Source: Spirochaetota bacterium (GTDB lineage: Bacteria; Spirochaetota; Spirochaetia; Sphaerochaetales; Sphaerochaetaceae). Taken from it: 47,901 nucleotides of DNA. Below the pieces are notes generated by a model. It was not told where the DNA came from, ran no database searches, and saw only the letters and a program-made list of their open reading frames with translations. The translations under genes and the position numbers were made by a program. Below are positions 19,080 through 28,261 of this stretch, piece after piece (positions within the stretch are counted from its first letter, which is position 1; each line of letters starts with the position of its first letter). Location: contig CAKJZO010000021.1 in NCBI GenBank assembly GCA_918298275.1, positions 1-47,901 on the forward strand, given 5' to 3'.

Positions 19080-22000
19080 TTAGCAAATCAGGCCGTCAAC
19101 CTTATAGTGGGCCTCGGCTCCCTTGCGCAGCCATCTGTCGATTTCCTTACGGTATTCCAGCTCGTCTTCGGCTGTAAGATCTGCCTTGCTTCCGAGGGCT
19201 TTTGCAAAGCATGCAAGGTACATGCACTCCTGGAAGGCCTCGCCGCGGAACCAGCGGATTCCCTGGTATTCGTTTCTTCCGATGAGATCCAGGAAGGTCT
19301 TGTCGTCCAGGAGGACCCTGATATCCAGATCCTGCTTTGCCGTGAGGATGGCACACCTTGCCAGGATGGAGGCGTCTGTCTCGAAGAAGCGGTCAAGCTG
19401 CAGGTGCTGCACGACCTTAACTCCCTCTTCCAGTGTGGCATTGGCCGACAGGAACGGCATTGTCAGGAATGCGGAAGCGAAAATCTTCGGAAGGTCATAG
19501 CCGATTATCATGTTTGCATTTGCAAAGACCGGGAATCTGCATACATCCTCGAGCTTGTTGAGGACCTCCAGGATCATCTGCGGTTTCATGATGTGCAGGT
19601 TCAGGCCGATCTTGGAGAACAGGGAATCGAATTCTTCCATGTAGGTGTAGCAGGAGCCCAGGGTCTGCATCACATTGCGTCTGTTCAGGGCAGTACCCTT
19701 GCCTTCGAGGATGGCCTTGAGATCCTTGTAGAACTTCTGGCCTTTTACGGGTTCCACTGCCTCGAAGAAGGGTCCGAGATACAGTACGCTGATCTCGTGG
19801 GCAAGGTCCTGGATGCCGTGGCCCTGATACTTTTCATAGAGCCTCTCATAGACGCCATCGATGTCCTCAACCTCATAGATGTTGGTGAAAACTTTGGTCT
19901 CATAGCCGTTGAAGGATACTCTCAGACCTTCTTCGAAGAGCTTTGAAGAGGGATAGAGATAGGTCTTTCCATTGTTGAAGTTCCTGTAGACCAGGAAGCG
20001 TCTGACGCCTCTGCGGAGCCTCAGGCTCTCTGCCAGGGAGACGGTCTCCAGATGTCTTTCTCCTCCGTCCTTGACCAGCTTGGGCGCCGAGTGGTTGATC
20101 CAACCTTCCACGCGTTCGTACTGGTTGTTGTAGAGCACCATGGTCATCTGATTGTCGTCGCCGTTGGTGTAGGCGAACACGGACTCAAGGACGTTGCCGT
20201 AGCCGTCGTAGGCATCGAAGAGCTGGAAGTATCTTGATTCGGAGAAGAGCCAGCGCATTTTGAGCAGCGGGAAGATTCTTCTCTTGTGTTCCTCGATCAG
20301 GCCCTCGTTTGGATGCTCGTCCCAATATGCCCTCTGATACTCCATTCCGTACTTTTCCCTGAAGCCTTCGATCTGTCCGTGGCCGAACATCGGAAGACCG
20401 GGCAGCGTTGCAAGAAGGGTACATACTCCGAAGTACTTGTCCCCGTCTCCGAACTGGGCGATTGCAGTTTCCTCGTCCGGGTTGTTCATGAAATTGACAT
20501 AGCGCTTGAGAATGTCCGGATCGTACTCCAGGGTTGCCTTGATCATATCGCGGTACTTCTTGTTGTCCTGGTTCTTGAGCATATGCATGAATGCGCTGTT
20601 GTAGACACGGTGCATTCCGAGTGTGCGGACGAAATAGCTTTCCATCATCCAGAAAGCCTCTGCCAGCAGCAGGGTGTCGGGAAGTTCGCTCTGGATCCTG
20701 TCGACGACCTCGCGCCAGAATTCATTGGGGATGCGTCGGTTGAACTCTTCCACGCTCATTCCGCAGGAGGTTCTGCCCGCAATGTCTCCGCCTGTTCCGG
20801 GCTTGGGGTACCAGAGCCTCTGGATATGTCTCTTGGCAAGGGTCATTGCAGCGTCGAAGCGGATTACTGGGAAGTTCCTGGCTACGGCAAGAATCTGCTG
20901 AATGACAGCCTCTCTTGTCTGCGGGTTGAGAAAATCGAGCTGAGCAGTATCGTTCCAGGGCATCGTTGTACCGTCGTTGCCATGGAAGATATAGGTGGTT
21001 GCACCGGTTCTGGTATCTACACGGCGGAAGGTTACGGCGGCATCGGTCCTGTTGTAGTAGTGGTCCTCGATGCGGATGTCGATGTCCGGATCATCGGAAA
21101 GATTCGGGCCGTTGTAGGTGTAGGACGGGAACGGCGGATAGCTCTGCTGGATGAAGTATTCGCTGTGGTATTTCATCCAGTCGCTGTCCAGGCCGGTATG
21201 GTTCGGAACCATGTCGCTGGCAAGGCGGATGCCGCGGGACCACAGGCGTCCCTTGAGGTTGAACAGGGCTTCCCATCCGCCGATGCGGCTTGAAATCTCA
21301 TAGCCCTTGAGGGAGTATGCAGAGGATTCCGCATCCGGGTTTCCGCAGAGGTTCTTGATTTTCTTGGAGGCAGGGCTGCGCTCCCAAAGACCGATGAGCC
21401 AAAGGGCGGTGAAGCCTGAATCGCGCAGATAGTCCAGCTCTTCGTCCGGGATCTGGTCCAGACGATGGATGTCACGCTGGTACTTCTTGGACAGCTGGTC
21501 CAGCCAGACGAGGGTGCTCTTTGCCATCATTATGACGTTTGGCATCCAGTTGCGGTCTGGAGTGAAGGATTCGATGTCATCGTCGCCGAGGCTTGCATAA
21601 TCGGGAATCTCCATCGGACCGGGGCCGCCCTGGAAGTGCGGCTTGTCTTCTTCCTGCATGTAGTCGATGCTGCGCAGAAGCAGTGTTGCAAAGCCTTCAG
21701 GAAGCAGGGTGTCCCAGTGCTCAATTATGTATGCGATCTGCTTGGAAAGCGAATCCGGATAGAGGCGCGCGGGAAGTGTGAGGAAGGAGAACAGGTCTTC
21801 TTCCGTCGACTCTGCAAACGAAGTGCCCTTGAGATAGCTTCCCATGATTGCCGTCAGGGCCTGTGTACCGTTGGGGAACTTTAGCTTCTTCTGATCCAGC
21901 ATGTCGCCCGTGGCGGCTAGGAGGGCGGGGTTGGCCTGAAGGACCTGGTGCACGAAGAATGCGCGCACCGTCTCCACTCCGTGGATGAAGTGCAGGTTAT

Positions 22001-22331
22001 CCAGGCGGGTAGGGAACATCCTGTCATAGAAGGACAGCACCTGTTCGGTGTCCTTGTTCTTCTCGGCAAGGACCGAGATTCTTGAGAAGGGGTCGCTGTC
22101 GGTTCCCCTGAGGAAAGCGGAGATCACGCTCTGGTAAACAAGATGCAGGACAGCCGAAGTGTATACGCGTCCGGCGGTTATGGGATGCTCGTGGCTGTTG
22201 TTGTAGACCTGAGCTACTTCCTGGGCCTGCCGGTACATCTGCGAGGCGTTCTCATCCGTCTCGAACATGGGCTTTTCATAAGTCATCTCCAGACGGCTGG
22301 TCTCTGAAATCCTGAAATCTCTGTTTTTCAT
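19080..22331 (-). CDS. Large GH13 alpha-amylase-family protein (~1083 aa)
   Basis: GIRLASDMVPNHTGLDSDW, FPVIRFDAAMTLAKRH, TLLLAEAFW, FMNNPDEE GH13-like motifs flanked by long helical N- and C-terminal extensions; SD GGAGAAAGGA before MKNRDF. Confidence 0.9.
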   Translation of the reverse strand: MKNRDFRISETSRLEMTYEKPMFETDENASQMYRQAQEVAQVYNNSHEHPITAGRVYTSAVLHLVYQSVISAFLRGTDSDPFSRISVLAEKNKDTEQVLSFYDRMFPTRLDNLHFIHGVETVRAFFVHQVLQANPALLAATGDMLDQKKLKFPNGTQALTAIMGSYLKGTSFAESTEEDLFSFLTLPARLYPDSLSKQIAYIIEHWDTLLPEGFATLLLRSIDYMQEEDKPHFQGGPGPMEIPDYASLGDDDIESFTPDRNWMPNVIMMAKSTLVWLDQLSKKYQRDIHRLDQIPDEELDYLRDSGFTALWLIGLWERSPASKKIKNLCGNPDAESSAYSLKGYEISSRIGGWEALFNLKGRLWSRGIRLASDMVPNHTGLDSDWMKYHSEYFIQQSYPPFPSYTYNGPNLSDDPDIDIRIEDHYYNRTDAAVTFRRVDTRTGATTYIFHGNDGTTMPWNDTAQLDFLNPQTREAVIQQILAVARNFPVIRFDAAMTLAKRHIQRLWYPKPGTGGDIAGRTSCGMSVEEFNRRIPNEFWREVVDRIQSELPDTLLLAEAFWMMESYFVRTLGMHRVYNSAFMHMLKNQDNKKYRDMIKATLEYDPDILKRYVNFMNNPDEETAIAQFGDGDKYFGVCTLLATLPGLPMFGHGQIEGFREKYGMEYQRAYWDEHPNEGLIEEHKRRIFPLLKMRWLFSESRYFQLFDAYDGYGNVLESVFAYTNGDDNQMTMVLYNNQYERVEGWINHSAPKLVKDGGERHLETVSLAESLRLRRGVRRFLVYRNFNNGKTYLYPSSKLFEEGLRVSFNGYETKVFTNIYEVEDIDGVYERLYEKYQGHGIQDLAHEISVLYLGPFFEAVEPVKGQKFYKDLKAILEGKGTALNRRNVMQTLGSCYTYMEEFDSLFSKIGLNLHIMKPQMILEVLNKLEDVCRFPVFANANMIIGYDLPKIFASAFLTMPFLSANATLEEGVKVVQHLQLDRFFETDASILARCAILTAKQDLDIRVLLDDKTFLDLIGRNEYQGIRWFRGEAFQECMYLACFAKALGSKADLTAEDELEYRKEIDRWLRKGAEAHYKVDGLIC

Positions 22332-22351
22332 TCCTTTCTCCCGAAAACAAA

Positions 22352-22873
22352 TCAAGCGCCAAAATATTGTAACGCATCTTGCGCTGCGCTTTCCAGTGTA
22401 ATCTCAAGCTGTTTCTCCTCCAAAGGAGAAAAACGAGCAAGAACATAGTCCGCAACCTGCATCCCGCCCGAAGGCCTTCCGACTCCGATTCTCAGACGGC
22501 AGAAAGCCTCGGTTCCCAGGTGCTGGCGCACCGACCTCAGCCCGTTGTGTCCGCCCATGCCTCCGCCCAGCTGTCTGCGCACCTCCCCGAACGGAAGCTC
22601 AATGTCATCGTGGACCACCAGAATGTCCGCCGGAGCAATACCGAAGAACTTCGAGGCCTCCTGGACGGAGACTCCGCTCTCGTTCATGAAGGTCTGGGGT
22701 TTGAGAAGCACACAGGGGCCGTGTTTTAAGAACAGTGCATGGAATTTTGTCTGCCAGGAAGAGCTTTCACCCATCAGCTTCAGGACCTTGTCACAGGCCA
22801 TGAAACCTACGTTGTGCCGGGTCAGCCTGTACTGGATGCCCGGATTTCCCAGAAAGACAATCATCTTGGCCAT
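22352..22873 (-). CDS. pth: Peptidyl-tRNA hydrolase
   Basis: FLGNPGIQYRLTRHNVGF and LVVHDDIELPFGEVRRQLGGGMGGHNGLRS. Confidence 0.97.
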   Translation of the reverse strand: MAKMIVFLGNPGIQYRLTRHNVGFMACDKVLKLMGESSSWQTKFHALFLKHGPCVLLKPQTFMNESGVSVQEASKFFGIAPADILVVHDDIELPFGEVRRQLGGGMGGHNGLRSVRQHLGTEAFCRLRIGVGRPSGGMQVADYVLARFSPLEEKQLEITLESAAQDALQYFGA

Positions 22874-22949
22874 ACTTCAATAATAAAACCCAAAGCCCTT
22901 CTTCGCAAGGAAAGTTGACAAGCTCGCCCCCGAAGAGGACAATCTAGAC
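22874..22949. promoter_or_regulatory. Divergent promoter pair for pth (-) and DUF4416 gene (+)
   Basis: Minus: TTGCGA (22903-22908)-N17-TATTAT (22880-22885)-N6-ATG. Plus: TTGACA (22915-22920)-N17-GACAAT (22938-22943)-N6-ATG. Confidence 0.65.
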
Positions 22950-23492
22950 ATGGCAAAAGCAAGGGACTTCCAGAAATGCGCACTGGTCATCGGCATCCTC
23001 TCCACATCCGAAGACAGAAAAGAGCAGATAATCTCGATGCTCGAGACCGATTTCGGTCCGATAGAAGCCCAAAGCCCGGTCATGGACTTCCCCTACACGG
23101 ATTACTACGACAGCGAGATGGGCAGCCGTCCCGTACGCTACCTGCTGCTGATGAAAAATCTCATAGATCCGTCCACGCTAGCCGACATCAAGACAAGGAC
23201 CAACGAGCTTGAGAAACAGTTTTCCGACGAGAGCGGCAACAGAAAGCTCAATCTGGATCCCGGGATTCTCTCTCTGTCCAACTTCATTCTTGCCACCTGC
23301 AAGGACCGCTCCCACCGCATTCCCCTCAGGGACGGCATCTACGCTGAGACGACCCTCATCTATCAGGACCACGGTTTTCAGACCCTCCCGTGGACCTATG
23401 CCGACTACCGTTCCGACGATATCCGTGCAATCCTCAGGTCTTTCAGGGACCGATACCGCCTGGCCCTGAAAAACAACGAGCAAAAAAACTGA
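22950..23492 (+). CDS. DUF4416 family protein
   Basis: 180 aa, FSDESGNRKLNLDPGILSLSNFILATCKDRSHRIPLRDGIYAETTLIYQ resembles the DUF4416 family. Confidence 0.8.
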   Translation: MAKARDFQKCALVIGILSTSEDRKEQIISMLETDFGPIEAQSPVMDFPYTDYYDSEMGSRPVRYLLLMKNLIDPSTLADIKTRTNELEKQFSDESGNRKLNLDPGILSLSNFILATCKDRSHRIPLRDGIYAETTLIYQDHGFQTLPWTYADYRSDDIRAILRSFRDRYRLALKNNEQKN

Positions 23493-23555
23493 AAAAGATT
23501 CGGAAAACCCCCTGAAATTTCTAATGAAATCGACAGTTTTTCTGTTATAGGGGGT

Positions 23556-24299
23556 ATGAAGAGAAAAACATACCCCAAAACCGTCCTGCTGCTTGTCGTT
23601 TCGGCAATCCTTCTTGCCGTTTCATGTTCGCTTGTACGTCCGGAAAGGACTCTGGAAGTGCAGATACCCAAACATCCCTGGGAAACAGTGCAGACAAAGA
23701 ATCTCTGGTACACCCTCAGATGGACGAGCGGCACTGAAATCCGCAGTGCCTACATCGGTCCTGACGAGAGGTTTGTCAGTCTCCACATACCAATCGGAGA
23801 GACCGTTCTGATTGCTGCCTATCCGCTTGGCGAGATGGCCCCTTTCGGAGCGATAATCACTCCCTTGGACGACGGAATCCAGGTATCCCTGAACCAGAAT
23901 GACGGGGTGGTTGTCAACGAACTTATTGACCTTGACCGCGTTGTTACACAAAGGCTGAACTATGGCCCGATTCGCGAGAGTATGATGAAAAAAACCGCTG
24001 ACTTACGCAGAATAGAGAAGGTTTCCCTTTTGCGTGATCTGCAGAACGGAGAGCTCTCGCAGACATCTTTCAAGGCCGTTTCGCTCTTCGGTGTGGACCC
24101 GTTCGTTCTGCCGAACGGACTATGGACAAGCGAGTACCTGTGCGACCCGAGCCTCTATATTTCGGACAACCTCAGCCCCCAGCTGCAGCTGCCTGAAGGA
24201 GTGTTCCGCTATCTCAATGCAGACATGAACCGAGTCCTGGTTCTCATAGTCGATTCCTCCGGAAACAGCTACAGCTATCTCAAGCAGAGCCTGATCTAA
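23556..24299 (+). CDS. Putative lipoprotein, unknown function
   Basis: N-terminal hydrophobic segment with lipobox-like LLAVSC; no recognised domain. Confidence 0.8.
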   Translation: MKRKTYPKTVLLLVVSAILLAVSCSLVRPERTLEVQIPKHPWETVQTKNLWYTLRWTSGTEIRSAYIGPDERFVSLHIPIGETVLIAAYPLGEMAPFGAIITPLDDGIQVSLNQNDGVVVNELIDLDRVVTQRLNYGPIRESMMKKTADLRRIEKVSLLRDLQNGELSQTSFKAVSLFGVDPFVLPNGLWTSEYLCDPSLYISDNLSPQLQLPEGVFRYLNADMNRVLVLIVDSSGNSYSYLKQSLI

Positions 24300-24323
24300 A
24301 TGTACACTAAAGGAGGTTAGCCC

Positions 24324-24417
24324 ATGACATTCGAGTGGGATGAGCGAAAGAATCATTCCAGCACGATGTGCCACCGAGAAGGAAGCAAATGAGTACAAAG
24401 AAAAGAATAACTCTTGA
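24324..24417 (+). pseudogene. brnT: BrnT toxin remnant, internally deleted and frame-broken
   Basis: AGGAGG SD then MTFEWDERKN (BrnT N-terminus), followed in another frame by ARCATEKEANEYKEKNNS* (BrnT C-terminal ARxAT-KE); the middle of the protein is missing. Confidence 0.8.
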
Positions 24418-24711
24418 AGAATTGCAATCGAAAGAAATGCCGGAGGAGGCGAAGATAAGGATCCGAAGTGCGGTTTCTGTTTATGACGAAGATAATCCGC
24501 CGATGACGAAAGAAGAGCTGGAAACCCTTCGTCCTGTAGCACCAGACATCCGGAATGGTTCAAACCCAGAAAGGCAGATGTCCACCTCAAGATCGATATC
24601 GATGTCCTGGAAGCCTTCAAAGCCCAGGGAAAGGGCTATCGGACTCGTATAAACGAGGTTCTGCGCAACTATATTTTCAATCAAAACCAACTCCAAAAAC
24701 AGGAAATGTGA
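24389..24711 (+). pseudogene. brnA: BrnA antitoxin, frameshifted
   Basis: Frame 1: MSTKKRITLEELQSKEMPEEAKIRIRSAVSVYDEDNPPMTKEELETLRPVAPDI. Frame 2: HPEWFKPRKADVHLKIDIDVLEAFKAQGKGYRTRINEVLRNYIFNQNQLQKQEM* (BrnA C-terminal DNA-binding domain). Confidence 0.85.
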
Positions 24712-24775
24712 CAAGTGTGTAAATGATTTTTTAAAACATTTCGTAAAAAATTAAAAAAGATTTTTAAAAAAATTG

Positions 24776-24804
24776 TTGACAAAATGGTTGCATTTATATA
24801 TATT
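24776..24804 (+). promoter_or_regulatory. Sigma70-type promoter of module copy 1
   Basis: TTGACA (24776-24781)-N17-TATATT (24799-24804), preceded by A/T tracts 24727-24771. Confidence 0.8.
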
Positions 24805-24859
24805 GAAAATACGGACGCGTATGTGTCCTCGATTCTTTATCTGCAAGGGGCTTTTGAAC

Positions 24860-25405
24860 ATGAAAAAAGCAATGATGACAATTCTGCTTTTCTCTGTGTT
24901 TTCGGTATGCCTTTTTGCAGATTCCTTCCGTTTCAGCATTGTCTGGGACAAGGTGGTTGAATCGGAAACAACCCTTTCTGTTGTGAATCTTGATAACGAC
25001 AGTGAAGTCGAGAATCACAGCAAGGATTTGGAGATTGTCAGTACTGTGCAGGATGTAGCCAGAATCAAGTATGCCTCAAACGAAGGTGGAATACATGTTC
25101 TCTCATATAAGGCAACACCGCTGATGAACAACAGCGACCAGTCCGGTCATTCCTTCAACCTTTTCTTCAGTTATACAGAAAACGATTCAACAGATGTTCA
25201 GGAAATCCAGGTAGGAACAAATAAGTCTCTTACCTATCCCAATGGATCTGTTAAGGCTGAAACATCAATAAATATGGGGCAGGGTGGTGTTCTGACCCCC
25301 AGATATGTTCTCATTCAGGTTGAGCTTCCCGATGTCTCCGTTGACACCATGCAGACTAATGTCAAATACACTTCGACAATCACAATAGAGAGGACGTCGC
25401 CATGA
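24860..25405 (+). CDS. Secreted protein, module family A copy 1
   Basis: Signal peptide MKKAMMTILLFSVFSVCLFA|D; C-terminus VKYTSTITIERTSP; AAGGGG SD; ATGA overlap with next gene. Confidence 0.9.
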   Translation: MKKAMMTILLFSVFSVCLFADSFRFSIVWDKVVESETTLSVVNLDNDSEVENHSKDLEIVSTVQDVARIKYASNEGGIHVLSYKATPLMNNSDQSGHSFNLFFSYTENDSTDVQEIQVGTNKSLTYPNGSVKAETSINMGQGGVLTPRYVLIQVELPDVSVDTMQTNVKYTSTITIERTSP

Positions 25406-26106
25406 AGAAATGCATTGTCCTCGCTACTATGCTGATAGTCTCAATGGTATTTGCCTTTGCCGATACCCACCTTGGAAGAACCGAAAACACTGTCACAGAC
25501 AGTTCCTTCGTTGTTCAGGGGTATTACAAAGGAGAGAAGGAAAATACTTCTGTTACTCTGGCATTCAAGGATATTGATAATCAGACAATCGTTCATTCTG
25601 GTCAGTCAACAACCGGAACTAAAGTCAACGTGTCTGACCGACACCTTGGATCGAATACAGGTACGATTTTCACTTGGTCGATGACTGGCACTACAACCTC
25701 AACAACCACGTTGAAATTTACCTTTTCTACTCTTCAGGCGGAAATGAACGATGTTTTCTATCGTCCTACATATACTTTGAAAATGACAATTAACGAAACT
25801 CGTAATAGAAATAGTGGCGGTAGTACATTGACAGACACCTTCTATTCCAATGTCACAAATAAAACACAGGTAGTTGGCGGCGGCACAACAACCGGAACAA
25901 AGGCTACTCAGAGTTCTGAATTTACCGGTGCTTCAACAATTACATATACAGGTAAGACCAGTAGTAGCGGTTATGGTTATGGTTACAGTTCCACAACATG
26001 GTACAGATCGGGAACCTGTACTTTGAATATTGCAGATTACGAACAGACAATCCCCGGCAGTTATCATTATGTCTGCTGGGTTATCGCGGAGTACTCGGTA
26101 CAATGA
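25402..26106 (+). CDS. Secreted protein, module family B copy 1
   Basis: Signal peptide MKKCIVLATMLIVSMVFAFA|D; similar to B copy 2 (FxWxx[ST]G...TLxF[TS]F, WxRSGT). Confidence 0.9.
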   Translation: MKKCIVLATMLIVSMVFAFADTHLGRTENTVTDSSFVVQGYYKGEKENTSVTLAFKDIDNQTIVHSGQSTTGTKVNVSDRHLGSNTGTIFTWSMTGTTTSTTTLKFTFSTLQAEMNDVFYRPTYTLKMTINETRNRNSGGSTLTDTFYSNVTNKTQVVGGGTTTGTKATQSSEFTGASTITYTGKTSSSGYGYGYSSTTWYRSGTCTLNIADYEQTIPGSYHYVCWVIAEYSVQ

Positions 26107-26723
26107 AGAAAATAATCGTTTCACTATTTCTAATTGTCTCTTTGTTCTCTGTCTTTGGGGCTACAATCGACCCGTTTAAGGTTCAGACCATATCTGGATT
26201 TATTGATGACATATCTTATCTTTATGTAAGTCCTTTTACCTTTGACTATATCGGTACCGTAGGCTATGCAGGTATTAATTTGGATTATGAAGATACAACA
26301 GCTAGCTATCGCAATCTTGTTAAGCCCTCAAGTACTCCATTGTCGATGCTTGGTGTCCAGATTGGATCTTTTTCTGTTTTGGTTACATATACACAGTCTA
26401 CAACAATCTCAGGTGCAAAACTGACTATTACCCACGAGAAGCTGATTCATACCACTGATTCAAGCGCTCAACTTGAATATGAGTTGGGAGTTCTTTATGC
26501 AATAAGCAATGGGACAACTACCGGAACAGAAACTTCTGCAATTTGTCTCAGTACGGAAGCTACGGGTAACAATCCTAAAAAGATTGAAATCACCCTTTCT
26601 CAACAGTCAAAGATTGCAGCTATTCAGAATGCATATCTATATTTCCGTCTCGCAAATGGCCAGAAAGCTTCGGTGACTGGGCAGTATGAATCAGTTGTTA
26701 CTTTTACGATGGAGGCAATATGA
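26103..26723 (+). CDS. Secreted protein, module family C copy 1
   Basis: Start at MKKIIVSLFLIVSLFSVFG inside ORF 25998; motifs shared with C copy 2 (IGSFSVLV, THEKLIHTTDSS, GQYESVVTFTM). Confidence 0.9.
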   Translation: MKKIIVSLFLIVSLFSVFGATIDPFKVQTISGFIDDISYLYVSPFTFDYIGTVGYAGINLDYEDTTASYRNLVKPSSTPLSMLGVQIGSFSVLVTYTQSTTISGAKLTITHEKLIHTTDSSAQLEYELGVLYAISNGTTTGTETSAICLSTEATGNNPKKIEITLSQQSKIAAIQNAYLYFRLANGQKASVTGQYESVVTFTMEAI

Positions 26724-28066
26724 AGAAACTAATTCTCATACTCTCCATTCTATTCTTGTTCTCCGTATCTGTTTTTGCTGTTGAATCTTTCTGGTGCCTT
26801 AATGCAACTGCTAACGTATCAAGCAGTGGAGATCACTATCGATTCAATTACAGTACAGTATTTGACTTGTCGACCTATTTCTCCGGAACACCCAAATTCA
26901 GCGATTATGCAGGCCAAAGCAATCCCAACGGAAAGCTGAATGAATCAAGAGCAATCGGAACTGTTGGTGTTGGCGGTTGTGATCATGCCATTGAATATAC
27001 AATAAGCACGAATGGCGGAAAGTTTGTTTCTCAGTCAGACCCCTCCAAGTATCGAGAATTCTATGTTGTTAATGTTCCTGACTACTCTGAGTCCAACAGT
27101 TCGGGCAGAAGCTATCTTTGTTATAATTACAACGGTACTGGTGCAACAGCACATAGTACGCTAGGTAGCAATTCAATGACATTCACTGCGCCTGTAACAA
27201 ATGGAAATACGAGTACAACGATTTACAATAGCAATGGCAGAACTACAAACGTAAAATGTGCCTCTGTCGGACTTGACCTGTTCCTTTGTATGGCCCAATT
27301 GTCAAATTCAGATTTGGAGCACTTGGCAGAAAATGATGACTATATAGCAACCATTACCGTTTCTTGGCATTGTACCAATGCGGGTTGCAATCAAAATCAT
27401 TCAGGTACGTTTGATATGGTTGTAAGAGGATACTATGGAAGCAACTCCGGACAGGCTAGAGATTCATTCCTTCTCATCGTCAATCCTGCTGCAGATGTCA
27501 ATACTCTCGATCTTAAGAAGATGATGAAGGAAGACCAGACAAAGACAATCGCCAGCATGACAATTGCAACCACTACAAAAGAAGGAACCAGTGGCAATGC
27601 ATATGCCTGGCGTGATCATATCTATGCATTCCTTTCTGCCAGTGCGGACTATAATACAGCCGATCATTCCGGTTTTGTCCTCACAAAAATGACAAACCGT
27701 TCGATTACGATTCCGTATACTCTGACTGTTTATAACACAACTTCCGGATCCTCAATGCAAGGACAGGTTTATGATGGGACAGACTACTTCATCGAGCATG
27801 ATCAGTCTTATTGCATTGATCTTAAGGACTATTCTAAACCAAGTACGAATTACTATGCTATGTCGTATGATAGATATGGCACATACTACTATGCAATAAA
27901 CTATAGTGGAAGGGTTGAAATAAACCTGACAAATTTTACAATACCAGGTACCACGGTTGATCTTCGGACAGTTATGAATGATCCTGTTACATATTACGAC
28001 GAGTACACCAGATATATTGGTAAATACGAATCCAACATTTATTACCATATAGTTTTTGTGGATTAA
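26720..28066 (+). CDS. Secreted two-domain protein, module family D copy 1
   Basis: Signal peptide MKKLILILSILFLFSVSVFA; internal DDYIATITVSW and terminal GKYESNIYYHIVF strand motifs; Cys-containing HCTNAGCNQNH. Confidence 0.9.
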   Translation: MKKLILILSILFLFSVSVFAVESFWCLNATANVSSSGDHYRFNYSTVFDLSTYFSGTPKFSDYAGQSNPNGKLNESRAIGTVGVGGCDHAIEYTISTNGGKFVSQSDPSKYREFYVVNVPDYSESNSSGRSYLCYNYNGTGATAHSTLGSNSMTFTAPVTNGNTSTTIYNSNGRTTNVKCASVGLDLFLCMAQLSNSDLEHLAENDDYIATITVSWHCTNAGCNQNHSGTFDMVVRGYYGSNSGQARDSFLLIVNPAADVNTLDLKKMMKEDQTKTIASMTIATTTKEGTSGNAYAWRDHIYAFLSASADYNTADHSGFVLTKMTNRSITIPYTLTVYNTTSGSSMQGQVYDGTDYFIEHDQSYCIDLKDYSKPSTNYYAMSYDRYGTYYYAINYSGRVEINLTNFTIPGTTVDLRTVMNDPVTYYDEYTRYIGKYESNIYYHIVFVD

Positions 28067-28150
28067 TGACTTGTATGTGTTGCAAAATTAGCAGTTTTGT
28101 AAAAAATTTTAAAAAAACCTGACAAAATTTGAAAAAAATTATAAAAAAAC

Positions 28151-28180
28151 TTGACTTCTCCCTATGCCTATACCTATTAT
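28151..28180 (+). promoter_or_regulatory. Promoter of module copy 2
   Basis: TTGACT (28151-28156)-N18-TATTAT (28175-28180); upstream A-tracts 28095-28149; spacer carries CCTATG-CCTATA-CCTATT. Confidence 0.7.
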
Positions 28181-28261
28181 ACGTATACCAAGGGTGCGTG
28201 TATTGGGTTAAAACTGCCAAGGATTGTTTTTCCTTGTTTGGTCGATAGAAAAGGGGAAGAA

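Noticed and set aside
24368-24652. 94-aa ORF as an intact novel small protein
   Set aside because: It is the first part of a frameshifted BrnA antitoxin plus out-of-frame tail.
24812-24827. Hairpin GGACGC-GTAT-GTGTCC in the copy-1 leader
   Set aside because: Short stem with a wobble and no equivalent at the same place in copy 2; not enough to claim an RNA element.
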